This document shows, in pieces, positions 1-9,317 of a stretch of 64,000 nucleotides of DNA (positions within the stretch are counted from its first letter, which is position 1; each line of letters starts with the position of its first letter). The stretch covers positions 1 through 64,000 of the forward strand of contig CALUST010000030.1 in assembly GCA_944323505.1 (NCBI GenBank). Reading direction: 5' to 3'. The position numbers were made by a program, and so were the translations under genes. The DNA is from an uncultured Bacteroidales bacterium. GTDB lineage: Bacteria; Bacteroidota; Bacteroidia; Bacteroidales; UBA932. The notes below the pieces were generated by a model. That model was not told where the DNA came from and did no database searches. It saw only the letters and a program-made list of their open reading frames with translations.

Positions 1-107
1 CTGCTCTCGGCTTCTGCGTATATTTGCCGCCGTTGCGGCATTTATACTGTTCACGCCTCGGCATAGCAAAAACATTTGCTCTGCTCTCGGCTTCTGCGTA
101 TATTTGC
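1..107 (+). repeat. Promoter-bearing tandem repeat upstream of glnS
   Basis: Positions 1-27 and 81-107 are identical over 27 bases, and each copy ends in the Bacteroides -7 box TATATTTG followed by C. Between them lies a 6-bp hairpin (TGCCGC/GCGGCA, 25-40) and a second palindrome (AGCAAA/TTTGCT, 65-80). The window starts inside the first copy, so its upstream palindrome cannot be seen. A related arrangement occurs upstream of rho (29049-29089). The identity is seen directly; a dispersed promoter repeat is inferred. Confidence 0.8.
65..106 (+). promoter_or_regulatory. glnS promoter overlapping a palindrome
   Basis: TTTG at 75-78 and TATATTTG at 99-106 are separated by 20 bases, an exact fit to the Bacteroides primary sigma-factor consensus. 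The -33 TTTG is the promoter-proximal arm of the palindrome AGCAAA-N4-TTTGCT (65-80). Transcription should begin near 112, which excludes the TTG at 104 as start and supports ATG 134 for glnS. Confidence 0.75.
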
Positions 108-133
108 ACAATTTAGAAAAAAGACGCCCAGAT

Positions 134-1804
134 ATGGAAGAGGTAAGGAATGACTCGAATGAGACCAGGAATCTCAACTTTCTCGAAGAGATCATAGAGT
201 CGGATCTCGCATCAGGAAAATGTGACAGCATCATGACCAGGTTCCCGCCTGAGCCTAACGGTTATCTTCATATTGGCCATGCCAAGAGCATCTGCCTGAA
301 TTTCGGGCTGGCAAAGAAATACGGTGGCAAGACCAATCTCCGCTTCGATGACACCAATCCCGTCAAGGAAGATACCGAATACGTGGATTCAATCAAGGAG
401 GACATCAAGTGGCTCGGCTTCCAGTGGGAGAACGAGAGATATGCCTCGGACTATTTCGACCAGCTCTACGAATGGGCAGAGGACCTGATCAGGAAAGGTC
501 TCGCCTATGTGGATGACCAGACGCAGGAAGAGATACGTGCCGGCAGGGGGACTGTCCAGACCCCGGGAGTCGAAAGTCCGTACAGGAACCGTCCTGTCGA
601 GGAGAACCTTAGGCTTTTCAGGGAGATGAAAGCCGGGAAATATGCTGACGGCGAGAAAGTGCTCAGGGCAAAGATCGACATGGCGCATCCGAACATGCTG
701 TTCCGTGACCCGCTGATGTACAGGATCATCCATGCCAGCCACCACAGGACAGGGGACAAATGGTGCATCTATCCGATGTACGACTTCGCCCATGGGCAGT
801 GCGACAGTATCGAACATATCACACATTCTATATGTACCCTTGAATTCGATGTGCACAGGCCTCTGTATGACTGGTTCATCGAGAAACTCGGCATCTTCCC
901 GTCACATCAGTACGAGTTCGCAAGACTCAACCTCACATACACTGTCATGAGCAAGAGGAAACTTCTCGAACTTGTGAAGAACCATTATGTGAGCGGTTGG
1001 GACGACCCGCGTATGCCGACGATCTGCGGTATCAGAAGACGCGGATATACTCCGGAGGCGGTAAGGATGTTCGCCGAGAAGGTCGGAGTGGCCAAGCGTG
1101 AGCAGCTCATTGACCTGCAGCTCATGGAATGGTGTGTACGACAGGACCTCAATGAACGGTCCAACAGGTATATGGTCGTCCAGGATCCTGTCAAGGTGAC
1201 AATCACCAACTGGGAGCCGGGCAAGGTGGAGTGGTTCGATGCTCCTCTCAATCCTGCGGCTCCTGACGGTCCTGCACGCAAGGTCCCGTTCACGGGAGAG
1301 GTCTATATAGAAAGAGCAGACTTCATGGAAGAGCCTCCGAAGAAATATTTCAGGCTCAAGCCGGACGGGGAAGTAAGACTCAAATATGCCTATATCATCA
1401 AGTGCCAGGAAGTCGTGAAGGACGAGGCCGGGAATATAACGGAAATCAAATGCACATACGACCCGGCTTCAAGACCGGGAGCGGGCGAGTGGCGCTCCGT
1501 CAAGGGGACTATCCATTGGGTGTCCTGCGGTCACGCAAAGGAAATCGAACTCCGTCTCTACGACAAGCTCTTCACTGAGCCGCAGATGAATTCAATTCCT
1601 GAAGACAAGGACTATAAGGACTATCTCAATCCGGAGTCCCTCGTGATAGCGAAAGGATATGCAGAGCCGGCTCTTCTTGAAGATGAGTCCGGGATTGCCG
1701 TCCAGTTCGAGAGGACAGGATATTTCTTCAAGGATCCTGACTCCGTACCCGGGCATTTCGTATTCAACAAGACCACCGCACTCAAGGATTCGTTCAAATT
1801 CTGA
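134..1804 (+). CDS. glnS: Glutaminyl-tRNA synthetase
   Basis: Cytoplasmic class I synthetase charging tRNA-Gln with glutamine. It shows PPEPNGYLHIGHAKS with the HIGH motif near residues 46-49, the KMSKS-loop equivalent VMSKRKL near residue 271, and a C-terminal beta-barrel anticodon-binding half. At 556 residues it matches the normal bacterial GlnS length. An in-frame TTG at 104 lies inside the -7 box, so ATG 134 is chosen. It is a single-gene unit: a strong promoter lies directly upstream and an intrinsic terminator directly downstream. A GluRS of the GlnS fold is less likely, because the N-terminal motif and barrel are GlnS-type. Confidence 0.96.
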   Translation: MEEVRNDSNETRNLNFLEEIIESDLASGKCDSIMTRFPPEPNGYLHIGHAKSICLNFGLAKKYGGKTNLRFDDTNPVKEDTEYVDSIKEDIKWLGFQWENERYASDYFDQLYEWAEDLIRKGLAYVDDQTQEEIRAGRGTVQTPGVESPYRNRPVEENLRLFREMKAGKYADGEKVLRAKIDMAHPNMLFRDPLMYRIIHASHHRTGDKWCIYPMYDFAHGQCDSIEHITHSICTLEFDVHRPLYDWFIEKLGIFPSHQYEFARLNLTYTVMSKRKLLELVKNHYVSGWDDPRMPTICGIRRRGYTPEAVRMFAEKVGVAKREQLIDLQLMEWCVRQDLNERSNRYMVVQDPVKVTITNWEPGKVEWFDAPLNPAAPDGPARKVPFTGEVYIERADFMEEPPKKYFRLKPDGEVRLKYAYIIKCQEVVKDEAGNITEIKCTYDPASRPGAGEWRSVKGTIHWVSCGHAKEIELRLYDKLFTEPQMNSIPEDKDYKDYLNPESLVIAKGYAEPALLEDESGIAVQFERTGYFFKDPDSVPGHFVFNKTTALKDSFKF

Positions 1805-1830
1805 TGGCTTGTACGGTATCAGACAAGATA

Positions 1831-1867
1831 ATGGAAAGATTCTGTCAAAAGAGTCTTTCCATTTTTG
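1831..1867 (+). terminator. Intrinsic terminator of glnS
   Basis: A perfect 9-bp stem (ATGGAAAGA / TCTTTCCAT) with a 14-base loop is followed by a T run, 27 bases after the glnS stop codon. Confidence 0.8.
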
Positions 1868-1904
1868 TAAATCTGTGTATATTAAAGAATAAAACATATT
1901 AGTT

Positions 1905-2558
1905 ATGAATCATAACAAAAATGTTTTATACATTCATGGCATGGGAGGAGGAGGAGACAGCCGCATTCCGGCCATTCTGAGTGAGCATATCACAGGGTGC
2001 AATGTGATAGTACGGACATACGATTTCGATCCGGAAGTCGCATGGCAGCAGATACAGTCATGGACTGAAGAACTTAAACCGACCGTCGTGGTCGGAGAGT
2101 CCCTCGGCTCACTCAACGCCATCAGGATAAAGGGTGTCCCGCATATCCTCGTGTCTCCGTCGCTGAATGCCCCGCTCTATCTCGGATATCTTGCTCCTCT
2201 CGCCCTTCTCCCTGGAATGACATGGCTGCTGGACAGGATCTACAGACCGAGGGAGGGAGACAGGCAAAGGCTGCATTTCACATTTTCCACGATGAGAAAG
2301 TTCCGCAATCTCAGAAAGGCAGCCCTCGCAAATTCCCCATACTCCGGGAGCAATGACAGTTTCTTCGCCTTCTTCGGGCGTCATGACCATTACAGGAGAA
2401 GCGGCATCGTCAGCATCAGGACTTGGCGCAGATATTTCGGAGAAGAGTCGTTTGCGTTATATGACGGCACCCATTTCATGGAAGAGGAGTTTGTCCTTTC
2501 GTTGCTGATGCCTGCAATAATGGAGACTGCAGGTGTCGGGAATTTTTCTTCTCTTTGA
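1905..2558 (+). CDS. Alpha/beta hydrolase, YqiA-like
   Basis: Small predicted cytoplasmic esterase or hydrolase of 217 residues with no signal peptide. The oxyanion segment HGMGGGGDS lies at residues 11-19, the nucleophile elbow GESLG puts the catalytic serine at 66, and Asp161 (GRHDHY) and His190 (DGTHFMEEEF) complete a likely triad. Size and order resemble the YqiA/UPF0227 esterases. The substrate is unknown. It lies alone between the glnS terminator and the M20 peptidase, in the same direction. The fold is confident; the specific family is less so. Confidence 0.8.
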   Translation: MNHNKNVLYIHGMGGGGDSRIPAILSEHITGCNVIVRTYDFDPEVAWQQIQSWTEELKPTVVVGESLGSLNAIRIKGVPHILVSPSLNAPLYLGYLAPLALLPGMTWLLDRIYRPREGDRQRLHFTFSTMRKFRNLRKAALANSPYSGSNDSFFAFFGRHDHYRRSGIVSIRTWRRYFGEESFALYDGTHFMEEEFVLSLLMPAIMETAGVGNFSSL

Positions 2559-2637
2559 CAAAATTTCGTATATTGCAATGATTTGCCAGTCCATCGGCAC
2601 TCTTTGACATGAAAAACTGCCAAAATTTCTGAAATAT

Positions 2638-4011
2638 ATGAAAGATTATATCGAAAAGAACAGGGACAGGTTTCTGGACGAGCTGTTCTCACTGCTGAGA
2701 ATCCCGTCTGTCAGTTCTCTTGATGAGCACAAGGGTGACATGAACAGATGCGCCGACAGGCTTGTCGAACTGCTGAAAGAAGCCGGCGCAGACCGGGCCG
2801 AAGTGTTTCCCACTGACGGTCATCCAGTAGTATTCGGAGAGAAGAGGGTCAGTGACGATGCCCCGACAGTGCTTGTCTACGGTCACTATGACGTCCAGCC
2901 TGTGGATCCGGTCGGACTATGGGAGTCTGCTCCTTTTGAGCCGGAAATCAGGGACGGGGCCATCTACGCAAGGGGGGCGAATGACGACAAGGGACAGTTG
3001 TTCATGCATCTGAAAGCCTTTGAATATATGGTCCGAGAGAAAGGACTTGCGCACAATGTCAAATTCATATTTGAAGGGGAGGAGGAGATTGGCAGCCCGT
3101 CTCTCGCCAGATGGGCGGAGGGACACAAGGACATGCTGGCATCGGACATTATCCTCGTCTCGGATACCACGATGATATCAGAGTCTGTCCCGTCAATCAA
3201 TTGCGGAATGAGAGGACTTGCGTATGTGGAAGTGACAGTGACAGGACCTGACAAGGATCTGCATTCCGGGCATTATGGCGGGGCAGTGGCCAATCCGATA
3301 AACGTGCTGTGCGACATGATCTCGTCATTGATTGACAAGGACGGGCATATCACTGTGAAAGGGTTCTATGACGATGTAGTGGAACTTTCCGACGAAGACA
3401 GGGCAAAACTGGCCCGCGCCCCGTTCGACCTTGATGAATACAAGCGTTTCCTCAACATAAAGGAAGTGAAAGGGGAGAAAGGCTATTCAACGCTTGAACG
3501 TACCGGCATCAGACCGTGCCTGGATGTGAACGGCATCTGGGGAGGATATACCGGAGAAGGGGCCAAGACTGTGCTCCCGTCCTCGGCTCATGCGAAAATA
3601 TCCATGAGGCTTGTCCCGAACCAGGACAGCGAGACCGTCACACGGCTGTTCATGGAGCATTTCAAGGCGATTGCCCCTGACTATGTGACTGTTGAAGTGA
3701 AGCCTTGCCACGGAGGGAACGGCTTCCTGATACCCATATCCTCTCCGGCCTACCGTGCCGCATCAAGGGCCATGACTGACGTCTACGGCATTGAGCCTGT
3801 ACCGAGCAGGGGAGGAGGAAGCATCCCGATACTGGCAGACCTGCAGAAGATACTCGGGACGGATCCGCTTCTGATGGGATTCGGACTCGAAAGGGATACA
3901 ATACATTCTCCCAACGAGAGTTACCTCCTGAGCCAGTTGTTCAAAGGCATGGAAGCAATTTCATTGTTCTATAAATATTATACAGGTAACGCAAATCAGC
4001 AAAATAAATGA
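2638..4011 (+). CDS. M20 family metallo-dipeptidase
   Basis: Zinc-dependent peptidase of 457 residues, without signal peptide, so probably cytoplasmic hydrolysis of dipeptides. Metal and catalytic residues are visible: GHYDVQP (His83, Asp85), ARGANDDKGQ (Asp116), FEGEEEIGS (Glu149/150), and a late His in DTIHSPNES. A dimerisation lid is inserted in the middle, around VTGPDKDLHSGHYGG. It resembles the CNDP/PepV-like branch annotated simply as 'dipeptidase' in Bacteroidales. Its stop overlaps the pyrF start by four bases (ATGA), so the two are probably translationally coupled, although their roles seem unrelated. Confidence 0.92.
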   Translation: MKDYIEKNRDRFLDELFSLLRIPSVSSLDEHKGDMNRCADRLVELLKEAGADRAEVFPTDGHPVVFGEKRVSDDAPTVLVYGHYDVQPVDPVGLWESAPFEPEIRDGAIYARGANDDKGQLFMHLKAFEYMVREKGLAHNVKFIFEGEEEIGSPSLARWAEGHKDMLASDIILVSDTTMISESVPSINCGMRGLAYVEVTVTGPDKDLHSGHYGGAVANPINVLCDMISSLIDKDGHITVKGFYDDVVELSDEDRAKLARAPFDLDEYKRFLNIKEVKGEKGYSTLERTGIRPCLDVNGIWGGYTGEGAKTVLPSSAHAKISMRLVPNQDSETVTRLFMEHFKAIAPDYVTVEVKPCHGGNGFLIPISSPAYRAASRAMTDVYGIEPVPSRGGGSIPILADLQKILGTDPLLMGFGLERDTIHSPNESYLLSQLFKGMEAISLFYKYYTGNANQQNK

Positions 4012-4850
4012 AAAGAGAAGATTTGTACAGACAGATACAGGCCAAGCGGTCAATGTTGTGCGTAGGTCTGGATGTGGACTTCGCCAAGATGCCTGAATGT
4101 GTGAAGGTGCTTGCAGAGAGCGGGGAACTCATGTTCCAGGGACAGGAATTCAAGGGCAAGGCGAGGTCAATTGTGGAGTTCAACAAGGCAATCATAGATG
4201 CCACGGCAGAGCACTGCATCGCGTACAAGCCCAATCTGGCATTCTATGAATGCTATGGTTCGGACGGGGTGAGGGCGCTTGAAGCCACGGTTGACTATAT
4301 CAGAAGCCACTATCCTGAGATGTTCCTCATCGCTGATGCCAAGAGGGGGGACATCGGCAATACTGCAAAGATGTATGCCAAGGCATTTTTCGAGACAATG
4401 GATTTTGATGCCGTCACAGTTGCCCCCTACATGGGAGCGGACAGCGTGACGCCGTTCCTCGGCTATGAAGGGAAATGGGCCATTGTCCTTGCGCTGACAT
4501 CGAACGCATCCGCATCCCAGTTCCAGATGGCACAGAAAGAGGACAAGCCTCTGTACCAGGCCGTGATGGAGGAGATGATGGCCATCTCGAACCCTGACAA
4601 CATGATGTTCGTGGTCGGGGCGACAAAGGCGGACAAACTTTCGGAGATCAGGTCATTCTGTCCTGATAATTTCCTGCTCGTGCCCGGAGTGGGTGCGCAG
4701 GGGGGCTCGGCTGAAGAGGTGATGAAATATGGCGCCAACGATATGGGAGGCCTGCTCATAAACTCGTCAAGAGGCATCATCTACGCGGACAACACAGCAC
4801 ATTTTGCCGAGACTGCCGCTGTCAAGGCAGCTGAGACCGCATCATTCTGA
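4008..4850 (+). CDS. pyrF: Orotidine 5'-phosphate decarboxylase
   Basis: Last step of UMP synthesis: decarboxylation of OMP. At 280 residues it is the longer type-2 PyrF subfamily. The signature DAKRGDIGNTAKMY carries the catalytic Lys-Asp pair, LCVGLDVDF lies near the N-terminus, and the phosphate-binding VPGVGAQGG and LLINSSRGI lie near the C-terminus. It starts within the stop of the upstream dipeptidase (ATGA overlap). carA and carB of the same pathway lie 18 kb away in the window, not in an operon with it. It converges on sdaA with four bases between stops and no room for a separate terminator. Confidence 0.96.
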   Translation: MKREDLYRQIQAKRSMLCVGLDVDFAKMPECVKVLAESGELMFQGQEFKGKARSIVEFNKAIIDATAEHCIAYKPNLAFYECYGSDGVRALEATVDYIRSHYPEMFLIADAKRGDIGNTAKMYAKAFFETMDFDAVTVAPYMGADSVTPFLGYEGKWAIVLALTSNASASQFQMAQKEDKPLYQAVMEEMMAISNPDNMMFVVGATKADKLSEIRSFCPDNFLLVPGVGAQGGSAEEVMKYGANDMGGLLINSSRGIIYADNTAHFAETAAVKAAETASF

Positions 4851-4854
4851 ATGC

Positions 4855-6054
4855 TCAGTCTATTTCAGCGGCAAGTCCGCCCTCACCTGTCTCCTTGTAG
4901 AGAGAGGGGAGGTCTTTCCCGGTCCGTTTCATCACTCTGACCACCTGGTCAAAAGACACACGGTGCAGACCGTCGGTATAAGAAGCGTATATGTTGGCAT
5001 CCAAGGCTCTGGCTGCAGCGTATGCGTTTCTTTCTATACATGGTATCTGCACAAGACCGCATACCGGGTCGCATGTCATCCCGAGATGATGCTCCAGACC
5101 CATTTCTGCAGAATATTCTATCTGGGCGGGGCTGCCTCCCATCAACTGGTTGGCAGCAGCGGCTGTCATCGCACAGGCGACACCGACCTCTCCCTGGCAT
5201 CCGACCTCAGCCCCGGAGATTGAAGCATTCACTTTCACGACATTGCCGACAAGAGCAGCAGTGGCAAGAGAGCGTATGATGCGCTTCTCGCTGTATCCGT
5301 ACACATTCTTCAGATGATAGAGGACGGCAGGAAGCACTCCGCACGAGCCGCAGGTCGGGGCTGTGACAATAGTGCCGCCGGATGCATTCTCCTCGCTGAC
5401 TGCAAGAGCATAGGCGAAAATCATACCCCTTGTCCTGAGGACATCCTTGTATCCTTCAGCCCTGACGTAATAACTGGCAGCCTTCCTTCTCAGATGAAGC
5501 GGCCCGGGAAGAACGCCTTCCTTGTCCAGCCCGCGCTCTATCGATGCACACATGGCCTTCCATATCTCGTTCAGATAGTCCCAGATGTCGACATCCTCAT
5601 ATTGCTGGACATATTCCCAGTATGACCTGTTGTTGGTGTTGCACCAGTTCAGCAGGTCAGTCATCTTGTCGAGAGGATATATCTCGGGGGAATTGTCCAC
5701 CGGCAGCTGGTCACAGGTGATATTGCCTCCTCCGATGCTGTAGAAAGTCCACTCGTCCATCCTGTTTCCTTCCCCGTCAAGCACCGAGAATACCATTGCG
5801 TTCGGATGCTTCGGCAGGAAAATCCTTGGCTGCCATTCTATCTCCACTCCTCCGGTCCTGGCCAGCACTTCATTGATGGCGACATCTGTAAGATGCCCCT
5901 TCCCTGTAGCGGCAAGAGAGCCGTACAGCGTGACGTGGAATCTCCCGGCGTCCCTGTGATGTTCAAGATATGTCTTTGCGGCCTTCTGCGGTCCCATCGT
6001 ATGACTGCTCGACGGGCCTTTTCCTATTTTATATATGTCCTTTATCGTTTTCAT
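4855..6054 (-). CDS. sdaA: L-serine ammonia-lyase, iron-sulfur type, single chain
   Basis: Deaminates L-serine to pyruvate and ammonia in the cytoplasm. The beta domain comes first (GKGPSSSHTMGPQKA near residues 12-26) and the alpha domain is C-terminal (APTCGSCGVLPAVL, then GCQGEVG and MTCDPVCGLVQIPC). The conserved cysteines there would hold the oxygen-labile [4Fe-4S] cluster. At 399 residues it is the fused one-chain form rather than the two-subunit SdaAA/SdaAB. A TATGTTTG -7 box lies 20-27 bases upstream of ATG, so it is probably transcribed alone. Confidence 0.95.
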   Translation of the reverse strand: MKTIKDIYKIGKGPSSSHTMGPQKAAKTYLEHHRDAGRFHVTLYGSLAATGKGHLTDVAINEVLARTGGVEIEWQPRIFLPKHPNAMVFSVLDGEGNRMDEWTFYSIGGGNITCDQLPVDNSPEIYPLDKMTDLLNWCNTNNRSYWEYVQQYEDVDIWDYLNEIWKAMCASIERGLDKEGVLPGPLHLRRKAASYYVRAEGYKDVLRTRGMIFAYALAVSEENASGGTIVTAPTCGSCGVLPAVLYHLKNVYGYSEKRIIRSLATAALVGNVVKVNASISGAEVGCQGEVGVACAMTAAAANQLMGGSPAQIEYSAEMGLEHHLGMTCDPVCGLVQIPCIERNAYAAARALDANIYASYTDGLHRVSFDQVVRVMKRTGKDLPSLYKETGEGGLAAEID

Positions 6055-6073
6055 AACCGTTCATTTTCGGGCA

Positions 6074-6081
6074 CAAACATA
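6074..6081 (-). promoter_or_regulatory. -7 box for sdaA
   Basis: Minus-strand TATGTTTG matches TAnnTTTG exactly and predicts a short leader of about 14 bases before the sdaA ATG. No exact TTTG stands at the -33 position. Confidence 0.5.
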
Positions 6082-6104
6082 ACAAAAATGCGATAGCTTT
6101 AAAA

Positions 6105-7082
6105 TTAATATTCTTGAAAACGGATACCCCATTCCTTGCGGAGCCCGTCCATTATCCGCATCACGGACAGAGTCTCGGAGTGCGGCATGAAGCCCGTCTC
6201 AATCCTGCCTTCGCGTATGGCATCAATGCAAGCCCTGACCTGATATTCAAAGCCCGTAATCTGTGCAGGGGCATCAATTGTCTCCAGGAGGACATGATTC
6301 TTTGACCATATCCAGGCATGAAGAGGATTGTTGATATTGTCGACTGTCATATAACCTTCATCCCCGCAGATTACAGCCTGCCTGTCATCCGCACACAGTA
6401 CCGTTGCAGCCAGCACAGCCATCTTCCCGTCATCGTACACAAGACAGATGTTGTCCTGAAGATCCACACCGCTTTCCGCCTTGGTGCATGAGGATGTCAC
6501 GCCTTTGATGTCATTCCCGAACGTCATCAATGCGAAATTGATGGCATACACCCCCAGATCAAGCAGGGCACCTCCTCCGAGAGCCGGGTTCATGATTCTC
6601 TCCTTGTGCGCCACAGGATAGCCGAGACGGGCGGAGAGCATCATCGGCCTGCCGATTCTTCCGCTTCCGACAATCTCCGATATGGTCCTGCTGAAAGGCA
6701 TATACCTTGTCCAGATGGCCTCGGCAAGGAATATATTCCGTTCTTCAGACAGCCTTATGACATCTTCCGCCTCATTGCTGTCCAGCATGAAGGATTTCTC
6801 GCACAATACCGGTTTGCCTTTTTCCAGGCACATCCTCACATGTGGATGATGCAGGCTGTGGGGAGTCGCCACATATACCAGATCGACTTCCGGAGAGTCC
6901 GCCAGCGCCTCATACGAGCCATAGGCTCTGGTGACATGGTGCAGCCTTGCAAACCTCTCCGCCTTCTCCATGCTCCTGGAGGCTATCCCGTATGCCTCCA
7001 CCCCTTCCATCCGGTTCAGCGTGAGAGCCATTTTCTCCGCTATATGGCCCGCACCTATTATCCCGACCCTGAAATTTCCCAT
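6105..7082 (-). CDS. Gfo/Idh/MocA family NAD(P)-dependent oxidoreductase
   Basis: Predicted cytoplasmic dehydrogenase of 325 residues acting on a sugar or sugar-like diol. The Rossmann motif VGIIGAGHIAE lies at residues 6-16. The usual EKP motif is EKS here (Glu95-Lys96-Ser97), keeping the catalytic lysine. The AEAIWTRYMP segment is typical of the dihydrodiol-dehydrogenase-like branch. An ATG at 7112 would overlap the upstream gene; ATG 7082 puts the Rossmann motif at the usual place and leaves 13 bases after the peptidase stop, so the two probably form an operon. The substrate cannot be told. Confidence 0.88.
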   Translation of the reverse strand: MGNFRVGIIGAGHIAEKMALTLNRMEGVEAYGIASRSMEKAERFARLHHVTRAYGSYEALADSPEVDLVYVATPHSLHHPHVRMCLEKGKPVLCEKSFMLDSNEAEDVIRLSEERNIFLAEAIWTRYMPFSRTISEIVGSGRIGRPMMLSARLGYPVAHKERIMNPALGGGALLDLGVYAINFALMTFGNDIKGVTSSCTKAESGVDLQDNICLVYDDGKMAVLAATVLCADDRQAVICGDEGYMTVDNINNPLHAWIWSKNHVLLETIDAPAQITGFEYQVRACIDAIREGRIETGFMPHSETLSVMRIMDGLRKEWGIRFQEY

Positions 7083-7095
7083 AACCGGACAACGC

Positions 7096-9246
7096 TTACA
7101 GATAATCCTCAAAATACATTGTCACCTTATCCATGAGATGTATCCTGTCTCTTCCCGTCACATTGTGCTGTGCACACGGATACGGGAAATAGTCCACCTG
7201 CACATTATTCTTGATGCACTCACGAATGAAACTCAGGCTGTGCTCCCATACGACCACATTGTCCACCGCTCCCTGACATATAAGCAGCCTGCCTTCCAGG
7301 TCAGCCGCCTTGTTGATGAGGCTTACTTTCTCATATCCTCCGGCATTGAGGGTCGGATTGCCCATATACCGCTCCCCGTACATCACCTCATACCATTTCC
7401 AGTCTATGACCGGCCCTCCGGCAACGGCCACCTTGAATATGTCGGGATAATTGGTTATGAGGGATATGGTCATGAATCCTCCGTAACTCCATCCGTGCAC
7501 ACCTATCCTGTCCTTGTCGACGTACGGCAGTTCCATCAGCATCCTTATGCCTTCCATCTGGTCGGCCATCTCTGCCTGTCCGCATTGGCCGTAAATGGCC
7601 TTCTCATATTCCGCACCGTGATTGAGGGTGCCTCTGTTGTCCTGGACATACACCAGATAACCTCTCTGCGCCATATACATCTCCCACAGCCGCAGTTCCG
7701 CACACCATGTGTTCCTGACCATCTGGGAATGCGGGCCGCCGTACACATACAATATCACGGGATATTTCCGGGACGGGTCGAAATCCCTTGGCTTTATGAG
7801 TCTGTACCAGTTGTCGTATTTCCCGTCAGCGCTTTTCACCGTGCCGAAATCTATCTCGCACCATGCGTAGCCATCAGCCGGGTTGTCTGCCGTAAGGAGA
7901 TTGCAGACCGTCCTGCCGTCTGCACGGCACAGATCCACCACGCGCGGTGTGCCGAGGTTGCTGTAACTGTCCACATAGCCCCTGCAGTCCGGGCTCATAT
8001 TGATTTCATGCCAGCCCGGAACGGACGTCAGACGGGTGCTCTTGCCGCTTTTCACATTTACCTTGAACAAATGGCTTTCTGCAGTGGATACCTCTGCAGA
8101 TGTATAGTACACATCCTTGCCGTCATTCGCGACATACTCCACATCAGCATCCGTATCCGTGAGCCTTGAGATGTTGCCGTCGGTATCACACAAATACAGG
8201 TTCTTGTAGCCGTCACGGTTGTCTGTCCACCAGATGAACCTGTCATTGCTGCCTTTGAGGAACCATACAGGATGCTGAGGCTCCACGAAACGGTCGTTAC
8301 TCTCCTCTGCAAGAGTCCTGACGAGTTCTCCTGTGCGTGAATCGTACATATTCAGTCTCAGATGCTTCTGGCTCCTGTCCAGCACCTGTATGAATATCCG
8401 GCTGTCGTCCGGGGACCAGGATATGTTGGTCAGATACTGGTCGTATCCGAAATCATCCGCCTGTACATATACCGTAGTGTTGGAGGCGGTGTCATATATG
8501 CCGACTCTTACATTCTCCGAGCCCATTCCGGCCATCGGATATTTAATTTCAAAGAGCGACCCTGTCCTTGTAGTGATGTCGAGCAGAGGGAATGAGGTCA
8601 CGGCTGACTCGTCTTTGCGGTAGAAGGCCATTTTCCTGCCGCTGTCAGACCAGAATATGCCTTGCGTTATCCCGAACTCGTTCCTGCTGACGAACTGCCC
8701 GTATGTGATGTCCGGACTGCCGCTTACGGCCACAGGGATGCTGTTGCCGCTGATGTCGCTCAGATACAGGCTCCTGCCTGATGTGTAGGCATAACCTCCT
8801 GCAGGGCATGGAGTGATGTTTGCGGCACCCTCTGGAAGAGGCGTCATGGCGCACGGCTCCATACGGGAGATGTCGAACATGATTATCCTGCCTCCGCTGA
8901 CGAAGCGGAAAATGTCCTTGTCATGCCACTCATAGGCAGGGAATGCCTCCAGTCGCGTTCCTGCAGCCTTGTTGATATCCTCCAGCGTCACCAGGACAGA
9001 CTGTCCGCCGTTTTCCGGCGACATACCCATCATGGCCGATGCCGTCCTGAAAGTCAGGTATCTCCCGTCCGGAGTCCATGAGCATTCGAAGTCAGCAGGA
9101 TGCATCTCGGGAGAGATTGTGGCCTCTTCCATGTCGAGCAGCCTGTCACCTGAAGTGTCGGCAGGGAGAATCCCGACGATTCCGTCCTGTGCATGTATTA
9201 AGATGCAGAATGCCGAGAATAAAGCGGAAACCAATATCTTTTTCAT
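7096..9246 (-). CDS. Secreted S9 family peptidase, DPP4-like
   Basis: Predicted periplasmic serine exopeptidase releasing dipeptides, probably after proline or alanine. A signal peptide (MKKILVSALFSAFCILIHAQ) is followed by an eight-bladed beta-propeller region and a C-terminal alpha/beta hydrolase domain. The triad is visible: Ser587 in GWSYGGF, Asp662 in QGAVDNVVV and His694 in CAQHNVTG. At 716 residues it is the usual length for Bacteroidota DPP4 homologues. The motif around the aspartate is VDN instead of the common DDN. ATG 9246 is chosen over 9279 because it begins the signal peptide. The sugar-type dehydrogenase follows closely; no functional link is evident. Confidence 0.9.
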   Translation of the reverse strand: MKKILVSALFSAFCILIHAQDGIVGILPADTSGDRLLDMEEATISPEMHPADFECSWTPDGRYLTFRTASAMMGMSPENGGQSVLVTLEDINKAAGTRLEAFPAYEWHDKDIFRFVSGGRIIMFDISRMEPCAMTPLPEGAANITPCPAGGYAYTSGRSLYLSDISGNSIPVAVSGSPDITYGQFVSRNEFGITQGIFWSDSGRKMAFYRKDESAVTSFPLLDITTRTGSLFEIKYPMAGMGSENVRVGIYDTASNTTVYVQADDFGYDQYLTNISWSPDDSRIFIQVLDRSQKHLRLNMYDSRTGELVRTLAEESNDRFVEPQHPVWFLKGSNDRFIWWTDNRDGYKNLYLCDTDGNISRLTDTDADVEYVANDGKDVYYTSAEVSTAESHLFKVNVKSGKSTRLTSVPGWHEINMSPDCRGYVDSYSNLGTPRVVDLCRADGRTVCNLLTADNPADGYAWCEIDFGTVKSADGKYDNWYRLIKPRDFDPSRKYPVILYVYGGPHSQMVRNTWCAELRLWEMYMAQRGYLVYVQDNRGTLNHGAEYEKAIYGQCGQAEMADQMEGIRMLMELPYVDKDRIGVHGWSYGGFMTISLITNYPDIFKVAVAGGPVIDWKWYEVMYGERYMGNPTLNAGGYEKVSLINKAADLEGRLLICQGAVDNVVVWEHSLSFIRECIKNNVQVDYFPYPCAQHNVTGRDRIHLMDKVTMYFEDYL

Positions 9247-9317
9247 ATCCTGAATTTTAATGGCGTGCGAATTTAGCAAAAATATGATTATATTGCAGGG
9301 AATAAAAATTTTCAGTC

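Noticed and set aside
104..133. TTG 104 as a glnS start
   Set aside because: It lies inside the -7 promoter box, before the expected transcript start.
6931..8169. A 412-codon open frame on the plus strand
   Set aside because: It is antisense to the DPP4-like peptidase, whose signal peptide and catalytic triad are clear, and it has no recognisable domain.
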